From Melampsora larici-populina 98AG31 (taxonomy: Eukaryota; Basidiomycota; Pucciniomycetes; Pucciniales; Melampsoraceae): a stretch of 64,000 nucleotides of DNA. The translations under genes were made by a program, and so were the position numbers. Under the pieces are notes generated by a model, which saw nothing but the letters and a program-made list of their open reading frames with translations, had not been told where the DNA came from and ran no database searches. Positions 12,001-23,183 of the stretch are shown in pieces; within the stretch, counting starts at the first letter, position 1, and every line of letters begins with the position of its first letter. The stretch lies in NCBI RefSeq assembly GCF_000204055.1, contig NW_006768780.1:950233-1014232 (forward strand), read 5' to 3'.

Positions 12001-13510
12001 AAGATTGCCTGACAAGGAGCAAAATGATCGCACTAACATACCCGATCCGGAGGAAAGCGCAAGAATTCACAAAGCAATGTTGAATGTGGGAACTGAGGAG
12101 CAACGGGCTGTAATTGATGATATTCTCAACGCAATTAATGAATCGGCACCTTACTTAGCTTTCTTAGATGGCCCAGGTGGAACTGGAAAAACCTTTGTGC
12201 TCAACTGCATTTTACACTACTGTAATGCCAGAAACGTACAATTCTTAGCTTGCTCAGCTGCAGGAATAGCTTCATTATTGCTGTTGAATGGGCGAACAGC
12301 ACACAGTGCATTTAAGATTCCAATCCCAGTGTACGAGGATTCTGTCTGCCCAGTTACTTCAATGGATGGTCTCGGAAAGCAACTACAATCTGTTCAATTC
12401 ATTGTGTGGGATGAGGTGGCCATGCAACACCGACATGCGATTGAATGCGTGGATCGCACACTTAGGGATCTTACGGGCTTAAATTTACCTTTTGGAGGAA
12501 AGGTTGTTTTGTTTGCCGGGGACTTCAGACAAACTCTCCCGATTGTTAGAAGGTCGAATCTTATGGAGCAAGCGGCAGCAAGTTTGAAGGCTTCTTTTCT
12601 TTGGAATCACATCACAAGGTTTGCACTCACAGTCAATATACGCCTTGGGGGGGCATCAGCACGGCCCAACCCAGTGAACATGGCCTTCGGCCGATGGTTG
12701 TTGGACTTGGGGTCTGGAAATTTACAGCAAGATTATGCCGAAATGATATCTATAATGTATTGCAATGTTACGATTGTTCAACCACCGCTTTTATTTGATT
12801 CAGAGGCCTTGAATACGGAGTACAACGCAGCCATTGCCATGATTCACCATCATGATTGGGTTGGTTTGACAGAATTGTATTCGACCAGATGCATGATCAC
12901 CCCGCTGAATTCGACCGTGAATGTTATCAACAGCACAGTCATGGAATCACTGCCGGGGCCTTATCACACATCAACATCAATTGATATGGTTGACGAGGCT
13001 TTCTTTGAACCGGTGACAGTTGATGTTTTAAACACCTTTAATTTCCCTGGGTTCCCCACACACAAACTGGAATTGAAAGTTGGGGCATCAGTTATGGTTG
13101 TTCGGAATTTAAATTTATCTACCGGGCTTTGCAACGGCACGCGACTTCTGATCACAGACTGCGCCACAAACGCATTACAATGCAGAATATTGACCGGGGA
13201 GTTGAAAGGGACCATTGTGAGCTTACCAAAGATCAAATTGAAGCATGAAGGGAATGAAGAATGCCCTATCCCATTCTTCCGATATCAATTTCCCGTCACG
13301 CCGGCTTTCTGTATGACAATCAATAAAAGTCAAGGGCAAAGTCTGGAAAAGGTATCAGTGTTGCTACCAAAGTGTGTTTTTGCTCATGGTCAATTGTACG
13401 TGGCTCTATCGCGCTGCACGAGCGCATCAAACGTTCATGTAACTATAGCTAATGATTCGGATGAGATCAAAACCAACAACATTGTATTCCACCCCATTTT
13501 GCTCGACTAA
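9008..13510 (+). CDS. Helitron Rep/helicase (RepHel), four exons
   Basis: The model joins exons 9008-9320, 9385-10008, 10121-11155 and 11217-13510 (introns of 64, 112 and 61 bp with GT-AG ends). It gives an uninterrupted frame of 1422 codons including the stop, a normal length for fungal Helitrons. The N-terminus carries a Cys cluster (CAACGAFRW). The Rep HUH motif is GLPHVHLILFL near 10640. The catalytic tyrosine motif is YLFKYILKG near 11040. The PIF1-like SF1 helicase has Walker A GPGGTGKT (about 12172), motif II VWDE (about 12405), GDFRQTLPIV, and the C-terminal NKSQGQSL and YVALSRC motifs. No stop or missing catalytic residue is visible, so the element may be autonomous. Splice sites are my prediction. 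Confidence 0.88.
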
Positions 13511-14210
13511 TAATCACAAAATGGAATTGGTTAGAAAACAAGTAAGTGTATTCTAGGGTACAAATTTTATCTCCAAGATATGGTTAGGCTAACCTTGCAT
13601 GGTTCAATGCAGGCTAACTACGAAGCATACAAAGTGAGCTGGTACACTTTGCTGACCTTTTGTACCCATGATTGAATACTTGCCCAGATTGAACACAGCT
13701 TTTGTGTAGTGTGATTTCAAGAGTGGAATTGAAAATTTGACACATTTGTGTAACCTTATATTGAACTGTTTTGTACAATTAATTATCTGTTAGAGAACCA
13801 TAGTGATGAGGGATTGGCCTCTAATTACCAATAACCTAAATGAAGCCAGAGTCAGTATTTAATTAGTTGAAACATGTTTTATTGTTTACAAGTCAGATTC
13901 ACCTAGGAATTTGAGTGTTTAAATCAAGTGATAAAATTGAGATATATGCAATTGAATAATGTCCTGATAAAAGCGGAAAAAGTTGTATCAGTATGTACAA
14001 TTAAGAACAATTGCGTGAGTTAAGCCAGGGATGTAATAAAATCTAAAAAGGTATCACACATAGTGAAAACATACTAAGGTGATAGAGTAAGGGAAAAATC
14101 TGGTTGTTTCAAACATTGAGTGAGACTGTAATATAAAAGTAGTAGAGCTGGGTTCAAACACAATAGTATGTTAGATATCATTACCAGCCAAGGGAAAAAA
14201 TTAGGACCAG

Positions 14211-14237
14211 GGCGGCGCCCGCCGCCTAATTGGCTAG
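14211..14237 (+). other. Helitron 3' terminus: hairpin and CTAG
   Basis: GGCGGC, loop GCCC, GCCGCC, spacer TAATTGG, then CTAG|T. Stem, spacing and final tetranucleotide all match the canonical Helitron 3' signal. Confidence 0.8.
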
Positions 14238-15291
14238 TGATGTGATAAAGGTGAGGCTATTAAGCGGAAGTTGGTCAAAAACAACACTGGAGAACTACAG
14301 TACGGCGATGTCGAAGCTTGAGAAATTCGGTACCCATCGGAAAATACAACGCAACCAACTATTACCATTAAACCAACAGCTGCTATGGGAATTCATCATT
14401 TGGGCAGGAAGGCAGAATAACATCGATTTCAGTGAAGAGAATAAACTTGATGGAAATAATGAAGAACACAAAATAGCGGCGAAGACACTTACTAAATATA
14501 TCACGGGAATACGATCATGGCATCTTTTCCACAATTTACCTTTTCCCAATGAAAACGATAAAACCGTAAAGTTATTATTGAAAGCTTCTAGTGTAGCAGA
14601 CGCGGAAAAGAAACAAACGCAGAGACAACCGAAACAACCAGTCAAATTACGCCACTTAGCAGAACTAGCAAAATAATTGTCAAAAGGGGACCAAAAAGAA
14701 CGAATTGCACTTACAGTAGCATTAGTCGCATTCTGGGGGATGGCGCAATTAGGTGAACTGGTATCAGACAGGAAGGGTAGAAGATTAGTCTCTTTCAAGG
14801 ACATCATTTCACATGGTACTTACATCAAGATAGCCCTGTATAATGCAAAAACCGCAAAACCAGGAGAAACGCAAATACTACACCTAGATAAAATCCCTTC
14901 CCTACTTTGCCCTTGTGAAGCAATCCGTCGAACAATAGAAGAATCGACCTTGCCATCAATCCACCTACCATTATTCTCGTATTATGAAAAAGGTAACCTC
15001 GTAACCTTGTCAAAATCGGCAGCAATATCGATCTATAGGAAGGTTTGGAGGAAGTATGATGCAAATAGTCAGCTTTCAGGACATTCATTCAGAGTAGGAG
15101 GAGCAACCTTTAAGTGGAATGACTCACAACCTTTAGAAGACGTAATCCGATTTGGTAGGTGGGAATCGAAAGCATATGAGCTTTATTTGAGGAAATACAC
15201 AACAAAAGACATAGAAGATGCAAAGAGAATATGGAACTTGTTAAGGCTGAAGGGTGAAGACGTCGAAACAAAACCGGAACTGACCAAATGA
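14230..15291 (+). pseudogene. tyrosine recombinase of DIRS/Crypton type, inactivated
   Basis: One frame runs from 14230 to 15291 with a single TAA at 14674-14676. The N-terminal core-binding part has GSWSKTTLENYSTAM. The catalytic part shows LSGHSFRVGGAT (the HxxR box, about 15082) and FGRWESKAYELYLRKY, with the probable nucleophilic Tyr near 15180. The first catalytic Arg, normally in an A/G-R-x-GEL box, is Gln here (MAQLGEL, codon CAA at 14746-14748). With the stop, this makes the enzyme dead. The start is not an ATG and overlaps the Helitron 3' end, so the N-terminus is probably lost. It converges on the DIRS RT/RNase H on the other strand. It is either the recombinase of that element in reversed orientation or a separate Crypton-like relic. 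Confidence 0.75.
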
Positions 15292-15628
15292 AACGTGACA
15301 AATCGGAAAACAGGAAGCAAGATACCAGAAACAAATGAGATGTAGGAAGTGGGGAAGAGGAAATTAGCGAGAGAGAGAGATAGAAAGGAGACATACCTAA
15401 ATCTTGAAGGAAGAGCGATATGTACTTAGAATTGAAATGCAGCTAATCAACTAAAGAAACGGTAAATCCTCGTGAGATACTCATAAAAGATTGAGAAAGG
15501 TTACCGAGAGAGAATGAATTGAAATACGGTTGAGAACGTACCTATCCCGCGAAACGTACAGTCTTGGGTCTTACCGAAGAAGGCTCTCCGCAGGCTCCGG
15601 GCGTCGCGCCCCGAGAGTTGGAGCAGAG

Positions 15629-15951
15629 AGCCTACCACGGTCAAACCCGGGGCCTAAAGGCCCCCCCCACACACGAGTAGAGTGACTTAAGTTATAACTT
15701 AAGTCACTCACTGACGGTTATGACTACTGTAGACTATCTGAGTGGTAAGAAGATAGAGACATACGATTGTAGTTACAGTTAGTATAAGTAATAAAGTTAA
15801 CATAAGTAATAAAAATAGAAGTGGACAATTATGACAAGTAAAAACAAGACAATCTAGAAAAGACAAAACAGTCCCCAGGTGAATGAAGTGAGAGGAAAAA
15901 AAGAATAAACTTATTAATGATCAAGTACGAAAAGTGAATAAGTATTAATGG
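15629..15951. repeat. 323 bp direct repeat, copy 1
   Basis: Nearly identical to 16239-16561 at a constant offset of 610 bases. It contains the palindrome GACTTAAGTTATAACTTAAG and a C-rich tract. Its position between a recombinase and an RT suggests part of the split direct repeats of a DIRS/PAT-like element. Confidence 0.85.
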
Positions 15952-16238
15952 AATGCTACAGGTGCCCAAAGGAACGACGGCACCTGTACAGTTCCATGAA
16001 TAGGATGGAACCCGGACCAGAGACACTAGGTACCGCAAACCTACAGCGGTACCGTGAGCAATCTCTATCGAGGGAGAAATCGTGAGATCTAGATTCTCAC
16101 GAATCAAAAATTCTCCCCATCCAATATCACCACTACCCAGATCCAAAATCATCAAACAAAAAGGAAATTCACTTTTCGCTTTCTCATTAAAAGTTTTTCT
16201 TTTTCCTCCCACCCGCCCCTGCGCCCTACCGCGCAGAT

Positions 16239-16561
16239 AGCCTACCACGGTCAAACCCGGGGACTAAAGGCCCCCCCCACACACGAGTAGAGTGACTTAA
16301 GTTATAACTTAAGTCACTCACTGACGGTTATGACTATTGTAGACTATCTGAGCGGTAAGAAGATAGAGACATATGATTGTAGTTACAGTTAGTATAAGTA
16401 ATAAAGTTAACATAAGTAATAAAAATAGAAGTGGACAATTATGACAAGTAAAAACAAGACAATCTAGAAAAGACAAAACAGTCCCCAGGTGAATGAAGTG
16501 AGAGGAAAAAAAGAATAAACTTATTAATGATCAAGTACGAAAAGTGAATAAGTATTAATGG
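16239..16561. repeat. 323 bp direct repeat, copy 2
   Basis: Second copy of the repeat at 15629, differing at only a few positions (for example GGGGAC for GGGGCC near its start). The 287 bases between the copies are unique in the window. Confidence 0.85.
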
Positions 16562-16851
16562 TCACTCGGCGTTATCGGTAAGATCTCTGACTTGTCAATG
16601 TTGTTTACGGTTGCGAATCGATGAAGTTTAACAACTCCTGAGTTATAGCTCTTAAGAGTTCCGTCTCCCCAAGCTCCTCGTAAGTAGTGCTTCTTTACTT
16701 CGTCAGTCTCCGAGTCATCTTATCCAAAGGCATCTTTCTTAAATGCCCTGAAGGGTTTTGTCGCTTTCTTTAAGTTCAATTCAAGTTTTGATCCGACCAA
16801 TAGTCTTTTCGGCATCTTTTCCGCCCGATTCTGCACCTCACGAGCTCTTCT

Positions 16852-18058
16852 TTAGGTATCTTTGTTCGGCTTCGCAACTTTCTTTGGTGGGAAAACTTGC
16901 TTCAACAAAGGTCGTAGATCCGCCGGCACTTCTACTAATATCTCTCTGAACCATAATAAATCTCCGAGATAGCCTCTCGAGAGAGCGTCTGCATTGTTTC
17001 CTTTTGATGTAACATGTTTCGCCTGGATGTCACAAGCTAGCACGGTAAGTAGCCTTTGTATCTCTTTCCATTCTTGATTCACCATGCTATCTTTCGACTT
17101 CCTCTTTCTAACAGCTGCCTGAGACGTGGTATTGTCTGTCCAAACTAAAAACTTCTTGCCTGTTTTCACACCGACTGTCAGAACTGCACAGCACTTCATC
17201 GCTGGGAGGCTACTCACCAGCTATCTTCCTCAATTTCTGGAGGACCAACAAACCCATCCGAATCGCTACAGTTTCAGCCCACGCTATCGTGCGCTTATCT
17301 TCTGACAGTCCAAGCGTTTGCCAGCCCTGTGTTAGTTCAAAAAAAGCCCAGTCTTTTCCAATTAAGACTCCGATGCCAAAGGATGATGATGCATCTCCTA
17401 CCCAAGCTACCTCTGTCGCTTTGGGTGACGGGATTATCTGATGTGAGTCGAAATTCGATAAGACCCAGTACCACTCCTCTACATCCGCCTTCACGCTGAC
17501 TGTTGTGTGTCTCAACGCTGCTTTGTTCTTCCAACTCTTCATCCAGCTATAGAAAGAGTTCAGATAAGCTTTCATATGTGGTACAATGTGCACCGTGTGC
17601 ACCAATTTCCCCACAATACTCTCTACACTATTTAGCGCCCACTTCTTTGTATGATCTTGTAAGTCTAAAATTAATTGCAGTCTTTCTCTTAACTTTTCTT
17701 GTGGGAGTCTGACCGTGTGATCATGCCCGTTCCAGATGAACCCCACGAATTTTTGCTCTTTTGCAAAGTCATGATTCTTTACTGGGTTTGTCGCGATACC
17801 CATTTCGTTGCTGATGCTCGTCACGTCGTCCAACAAGACACTATGGCCTTGCCTTCTCAACATTAAACTGTCGTCTACCCACCTAAAGAGGTTATCTTCA
17901 AGATTCTTTCAATTACCAGCTTCCAGATGTGCGCCGGTGCACTGAACACTCCACAGCTTGCTACGCCTCCAAAACCTACCGCCAAATCTATCCAGATGCG
18001 GTTGTAGAATTCCATAATGCACAGGTAACGTCTCTGGCACGGGTGTACTGGCAGTTGC
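16852..18058 (-). pseudogene. DIRS reverse transcriptase / RNase H, 3' portion
   Basis: Continuation of the RT interrupted by the hAT element. It starts with RQLPVHP and continues through IDLAVGFGGVASCGVFSAP. The active-site box NLFRWVDDSLMLRRQ follows at about 17862-17895. The RNase H and thumb part has GDASSSFGIGVLIG, VWTDNTTSQAAV and SKGNNADALSRG, the last being a box I associate with DIRS RNase H. Two frame changes break it. One is near 17874, where ILK-ITSLGG runs to a stop while the correct frame reads DNLFRWVDD, consistent with loss of one base. The other is near 17208, after RKIAGE. The element therefore could not make RT even without the hAT insertion. Confidence 0.8.
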
Positions 18059-18359
18059 CTGTACGCAACGCTGGACTGCTGCGCTGCGCCGCGTTGCAGA
18101 CGGAACGCTGGTTTCTCTGTAACCGGGCAGCGCAGCGCAACTAAAAATTTTGTTGCGCGCAGCGCAACACAGGCGGAGAATTTCCGTTGCAGAATTCTGC
18201 AACAGCAACACATCAGAGCAGCGTGAAAAAGAGGGGAAATTGCTGCGCTGCTTGATGTTGCAAGCAGTGCAGCGCAATGAGCACTAGGAAGAGGCGTAAA
18301 ATGCCTATCGGCTTTGTTTTCATATATACCCTTACTAACTACCATTTATTCCTACTATT

Positions 18360-21300
18360 TCACCCATAAGCACCCTTTATCAAATCACCAACTACATCCA
18401 TTGCCGCCCCCATTGAATCACCTAATTCAACACCCTGCCTAATCCACATTCGAGCACCTACAGAAGTCTCGATGGTACGAGGTACCAAGCTGCCCCGGTC
18501 AGCACTTGCAACATCAGCTGCTGCTGAAAAAAGCCGCTCGACTGCGCTCAAAGCCGCAGTGATACTGAGATAATCGCGTGCGAGGGAGGAGAGCACCGGG
18601 TATCTGGCTGCATGAACCTTTAAAACAAAACCAAAGGTCAGTAACAACAATAACGATTAGAAGGCTAAAAACGTGACTCACCTTCCACCACAGAAGGATT
18701 TCTTTTGGATCCCCAATCTTCTTGGGATCAGCATATTCAACGTTGCTGAGGTACCTATCCAGCTCGTCAACTACCTGGGACTGGATACCAGCCCCAAATG
18801 CAAACGCACCCGATGGTGCGCTATCTAAGCCCGTACTGTCAGGCTCTGATGTAGAAATATCGATTGATTGAGCTTGTAACTTCTCGGCCTCGAGCTTTGC
18901 TTTTCTAGTATTGAAGTGGGAACGAAGTAGTTGTTGGGTGTTGATAGTGATTGGGTCATCTTTACCTAATGCACCCTCAAAAAAATGAAGGCGCAGTCCA
19001 GGATGAAATACAGATGCCATTACCAAGCTTTCACATTCGAGCGCCTCCTTGTAGTAAATTTCAACCCTTTCTTGCATCTTGAGAATCATCGGCAAGACAG
19101 CTTCATCAACCACCTTAGCTTGACGTTTCAAGTGAGCAGCAAGGTCGTAGTACATGCCAAGGACCATGCATCCGCTTGGTATATTACCTTCCATCTTCTT
19201 AGTAAGAGTTACAAAGATCTTGAGACAATATCTTCAGTCAGATTATGCTCGCTAAGTTTAAAATCAATTATTGAAGATTACAAAGATTACACACCTTGAG
19301 CTCAGAGTTGACTTCCTCAATAGCGTCCCAGTCGCTTGGCGAGAAATATATTTCATGAAAATATCCGCGAGGTTTACCACTAGCACAACGTCGAGAGCCG
19401 CTCCCTTTAACCTTGTCAAGGTCAGCTTTAAGAAGCCCATCTATAACCTGGAAACATGACGAAACATATCAAAAGAAGTCATTTGAACTATACTCGACTT
19501 TGGTTGATCAGTAGAGATTTAAATAGCAACTCACTTCCTTTGCACCAATTCCTTTACCTCGTGATTCATATTTGATATTCCATCGGATCCCGTAACCCGC
19601 AATGAGGCCTGGTCCTGTATAACCAAGGCACTTGGCCTCTTGCTTGAATACCATTCGCCATGCGCTAGATCGAGTTATACGGCGTATAACAAAGTCGAGC
19701 TATGAGATAAAAATAAGTATATGTTAGTTTGACATCTAAAGAGTATGGATCAGAAAGGTACTCACATTTGTCATCAAGGTCAGTATTCGATGCTTGTTCT
19801 TGTGTTTGGTAGTAAGCTCAGCAGCTCGGTCTGCAGCTGAGTAAGCATCTCCTTCATTCTCAATTGCAGCTAACTCCTCATCTTCTAACCGGTCAAGCTT
19901 GGCATCTTCTAAATCTAGTGCATCCTCAGCATCCGCGTCATATTCGATTTCGGCGGCTTCCTCAGGTATTTCTTCTTCGTCATGATCTTCAACCGCATTC
20001 GATGGAGCCAAAGTTAGTATTTCAGAATCGACTGATTCAGTATCATCAATCACTATCGCCACTTCGTCTTCACACTCCTCATCGATGGTTGGGAGAGTAC
20101 CAGTGACTGGAAAAACCCCCAGAAGGGTCTCTCTAAGACGAGAAGGGGGCTTCGGAGTCATACCAAGCTGTGAAAGGCCAGCATTGACCACAAGCTGTAG
20201 CTTGTGGCAAAAGCACTTGACATGAAACTTAGGAGTCCAGCTGTACTTTCCTGTCGTGTCCTTCTGGCTGAGCTGAGAGTGCATCTCCTTCGCCATCGTC
20301 ACATTTGAAGAGGCTGAGTCCGTAGTTTGGGCGAGCATGTGCATACAAGAAAATAGAAAATGTGTTAGTATTTCACCAAGTAATTCATGACGATCAAAAG
20401 GAAACTTATCTTGACATGAAGACCATGTTTAATTAAGTAATTGACAGTTGGGGCCGCCAAAAACCGACCTTGATGGTGCCATGCTACAAGTTTGAGAGCC
20501 AGATGGTGTTCGACAAACTCCCAGTTTTCGTTGACGTAGAAGACAGTGGCCCCGATGAAACCGTGTATGTTGCCTTTTGATGTCCAGACGTCGTGAACAA
20601 GGGTAAACTTACCCGGAATATTCTACAAGTATTGTTCATCAACTTACAACTTGAGCCAATAATGAATAAAGAAACAAATTAAATAAACTACTAACCGAGA
20701 GTTCTTTGATAACAGTCTGTTGAAGAGACATGTATATTGTTTTGGCTTCATTTGCCATCCACTTTCTACCAAATATCTTGCATTCCTTGTGGCAGTACGA
20801 GAAGGCTGCTCTGAGTAAAGCATCTTCTACTCAAATCCAAGGTTGTGCATGCCTGAGAATCCACAGACAAAGGATCTGGTTAAGGACTCGGTTGTTGAAG
20901 ATAGGAGCTGGATTGCCAAAGAAAGACTTGATGACCGGTTGAGCTGATGATTGCTTTGCTTCAGCTGCCTCTTTGGCTGTTGGAGGAAGTTTCATACCGG
21001 ACTTGAATGCTGCATTTCGTCCTTTACAGGGTTTCCGAACTCGACCGGTGTGTACACCATCTCGATGGACCTTAAGATTACTGGTTAAGTTGTCCTTACT
21101 GACACGAACCAATCTGAAACAGAATCGGCAAGGGTAAGAGAGAGGTGGGCCATCGACATTCTAAAGAAAAAAAGGCAGAACGTATGAGTTACACTACGTA
21201 CACCTGATGGTAGACATATTGATTATAAACTTACATCTTCTTTTCCATGCAATGGCTTATCATAATAGGCCAGTAGTTCAACTTGGTCCTCATCAGTCAT

Positions 21301-21818
21301 AGTAGCCTTGAGTTTTTTTGCGCGGTCTTCTTGGCTGACTTCGTTATCAGAGTCCTGAGCAAGATTGACTTCCATCTCCTTGGATATTGTTGCATCAGAC
21401 TGGAACCAAAATTTTATAGATTCATAATGTATTAAACAAACACATCATTGTAGAACTAGTGAACAGAGATACGGTTGACAGGAAGTGGACAATTAGCGAC
21501 TGAACTTACGGATGGTTCTTGTTGTCCTTTTTCAGCTTCTGGTCCAAGTCGCTTACGTTTGTTAGTCTTGGAAGCACGCACAGTCGATGGACTTGATACA
21601 ACTGAAGTCGTGTTGCTTTTGGGTGTACAGATAGGGTTCCGAGTCGGCAGTGCACGGCGGCTATCAGGCAATGGGGCACACATGTTGGTGTCTCTACGGA
21701 CAACCGGTGGTCGGCTGGATCGACGCGGAGTAGCGGGAACTGGTGGATTGACATCAGTCTCTTCAGTTGAAGGAGACTGAGGTCGGGTTGGTGCTGAGCT
21801 GGATCTGGATCAAGTCAT
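18360..21818 (-). pseudogene. hAT transposase, nine exons, two in-frame TGA codons
   Basis: The exon model on the minus strand is 21818-21510, 21399-21235, 21160-20696, 20622-20410, 20338-19766, 19699-19535, 19447-19295, 19218-18682 and 18617-18360. Every exon is a multiple of three, so all eight introns are phase 0 (946 codons in all). Domains: a BED-type zinc finger (CRFCFRLVRVSKDNLTSNLK with downstream His); catalytic Asp segments HDVWTSKGNIHGF and QTTDSASSN; CFCHKLQLVVNAG; an acidic insert of about 110 residues; and the hAT C-terminal dimerisation region with LSAVERLFSAAADV carrying the catalytic Glu. TGA codons at 21812-21810 (third codon) and 20833-20831 (between PWI and VEDALL) would fit CGA changes. 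Apart from these it is complete. Confidence 0.85.
20339..20409 (-). other. predicted AT-AC intron in the hAT transposase
   Basis: Minus-strand intron starting ATAAGTTTCC and ending GCAC, with a perfect TACTAAC branch site in its 3' part. It joins HGLHVK to MLAQTTDSAS in phase 0, like all other introns of the gene. No GT-AG alternative gives an open frame here, because there is no AG acceptor before the catalytic exon. Confidence 0.55.
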
Positions 21819-22220
21819 GTTGGTGGTATGGTAGTCGTAGGTGGTGATGTGGTTTGGGATGTTGGATGATACGGTTTCCAAAGTATGGAAGACCTGAGAC
21901 CTACAGTCCTTTGGGCTCGGGCTGGCAGCAAAAACCCCACAGGCCGACACTAGGACCGGGCATCGGGACCGCAGCGTACCGGCATTAGTGCGTGCAGCGC
22001 AATGCAGCGCGACGGTGTGCAGCGCCTGAGCACCGATGTGTGCAACGGGTTCTGCACTGCACCGCTTGGCAACGCAGCGGACCCATGGCACGCCTGGAAT
22101 CAGCAGCGGGCAGCGCACCGGTGCCTGAATGCAGCGCAACGCCATGCAGCGTCCAAATTTAGGTTGCGCAGCGTTCCGCTGCGCGTTGCCGCAGCGCAAC
22201 CAGTCCAGCGTTGCTATACG

Positions 22221-22962
22221 CCTTCTGCCAGTCAAAAATGGCTACATCCCACTCTCCTTGGTTATCTTGAAAGAATCTAGCCACCTTATTAAAATCATCC
22301 CAATATGTACCATAGTTGAGTTTATTGACAAAAGAGTTTACTAACGGTAACGACGCGTCATTTCTAGGGAACGACAAATTGTTCACCATCCTTATTGAAC
22401 CATTGCTGTTGATCGCGCTCCCCATGGGGTTTGATCTGAAGAACCCGATCCTAGCGTACAAATCCTTGTGAGTAAAAGGGCCTGCTATCCTACCGGCTCG
22501 CCATTCCTTCTCTAACGTTGCTTCAATTTGTGGTCTTGCTTCTAGTGACGACTTATGATTCTCTGGGGTGTACCATCTCATTCCTGGTAAATCATGTTGC
22601 GGTATACCCAAACAAAACCCGTTTTTGAAACCGTCTACTATATAAGGGATGTCATCGTCTAGTCCAACAGCTTTCATCAAGGCTATCCACTCTTTCACTA
22701 CCATCTTACATGAAACTGGTGCTGGCCACGTATTGGTAACTGGTATCGTGAAGATCTTTCTTTGGTTCAAAGGCAAGGGGATTTTCTTCCTTTCTCTCTC
22801 ATTCTCCTCCTCCGATACTTCCCCTGCTGAATCGCTTGACTCTTCATCTCCTTCTTCTTCTAGATCACTCAACCCAACATCTCCCGTTCCGGAAGGTTGG
22901 CACTCTGTTGGAATTGTTTTGGTCTCAAGACTAAAGACAGCTGTAAACAGATCGCATTTCAT
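22221..22962 (-). pseudogene. DIRS reverse transcriptase, 5' portion
   Basis: Begins at an ATG (MKCDLF), runs through an acidic stretch and NQRKIFTIPVTNTWPAPV, then the RT fingers: GRIAGPFTHKDLYARIGFF, NSNGSIRMVNNLSFPRN and IFDWQKAY, where the hAT element interrupts it. The catalytic YVDD-like box lies beyond the insertion at about 17880. A stop lies a few codons upstream of the ATG, so this ORF is separate from Gag. Confidence 0.8.
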
Positions 22963-23183
22963 GCACTCAATTTTGGATTTCTATGCACCGCTCTCTCAAC
23001 CACAAATTCTAAGAACTAACTAGTACAAAAAGTGGTACAAAAATTTCCCCCCCACGAAGCGCAACCCAACGCATCCCATTCACCCATAACCCAAATTTGG
23101 ATTTCATCGGAATTAGGATTTTCAAAGAAAGATTGAGCCAGTCAGTATCTCCTTAGGGTTTCTCTTTTTTTTTCATCTTTTGC

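Larger units (their letters stand above)
9008..14237 (+). mobile_element. Helitron (5' end not resolved)
   Basis: Rolling-circle DNA transposon defined by a Rep/helicase gene and a diagnostic 3' end: a 6 bp GC hairpin at 14211-14226, seven bases, then CTAG at 14234-14237 followed by T, as expected for insertion between A and T. The left border given here is simply the gene start. The true 5' TC end is further left. The 700 bases between the gene and the hairpin are noncoding. Confidence 0.8.
18066..22213 (-). mobile_element. hAT DNA transposon inserted in the DIRS RT
   Basis: Terminal inverted repeats CAACGCTGGACTG at both ends, flanked by CTGTACG (18059-18065) and CTATACG (22214-22220). Removing the element plus one flank copy restores the DIRS RT frame across WQKAY-RQLPV exactly. 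The outer 200-250 bp at each end are GC-rich arrays of GCAGCGC/GCGCTGC motifs, in contrast to the AT-rich interior, and are probably subterminal transposase-binding sites. One transposase gene fills the interior. At 4148 bp the length is normal for a complete hAT. Confidence 0.88.

Noticed and set aside
18059..22221. 8 bp target duplication CTGTACGC/CTATACGC for the hAT
   Set aside because: It would need different terminal bases at the two ends; the symmetric TIR leaves 7 bp, and the second element independently gives 7 bp.
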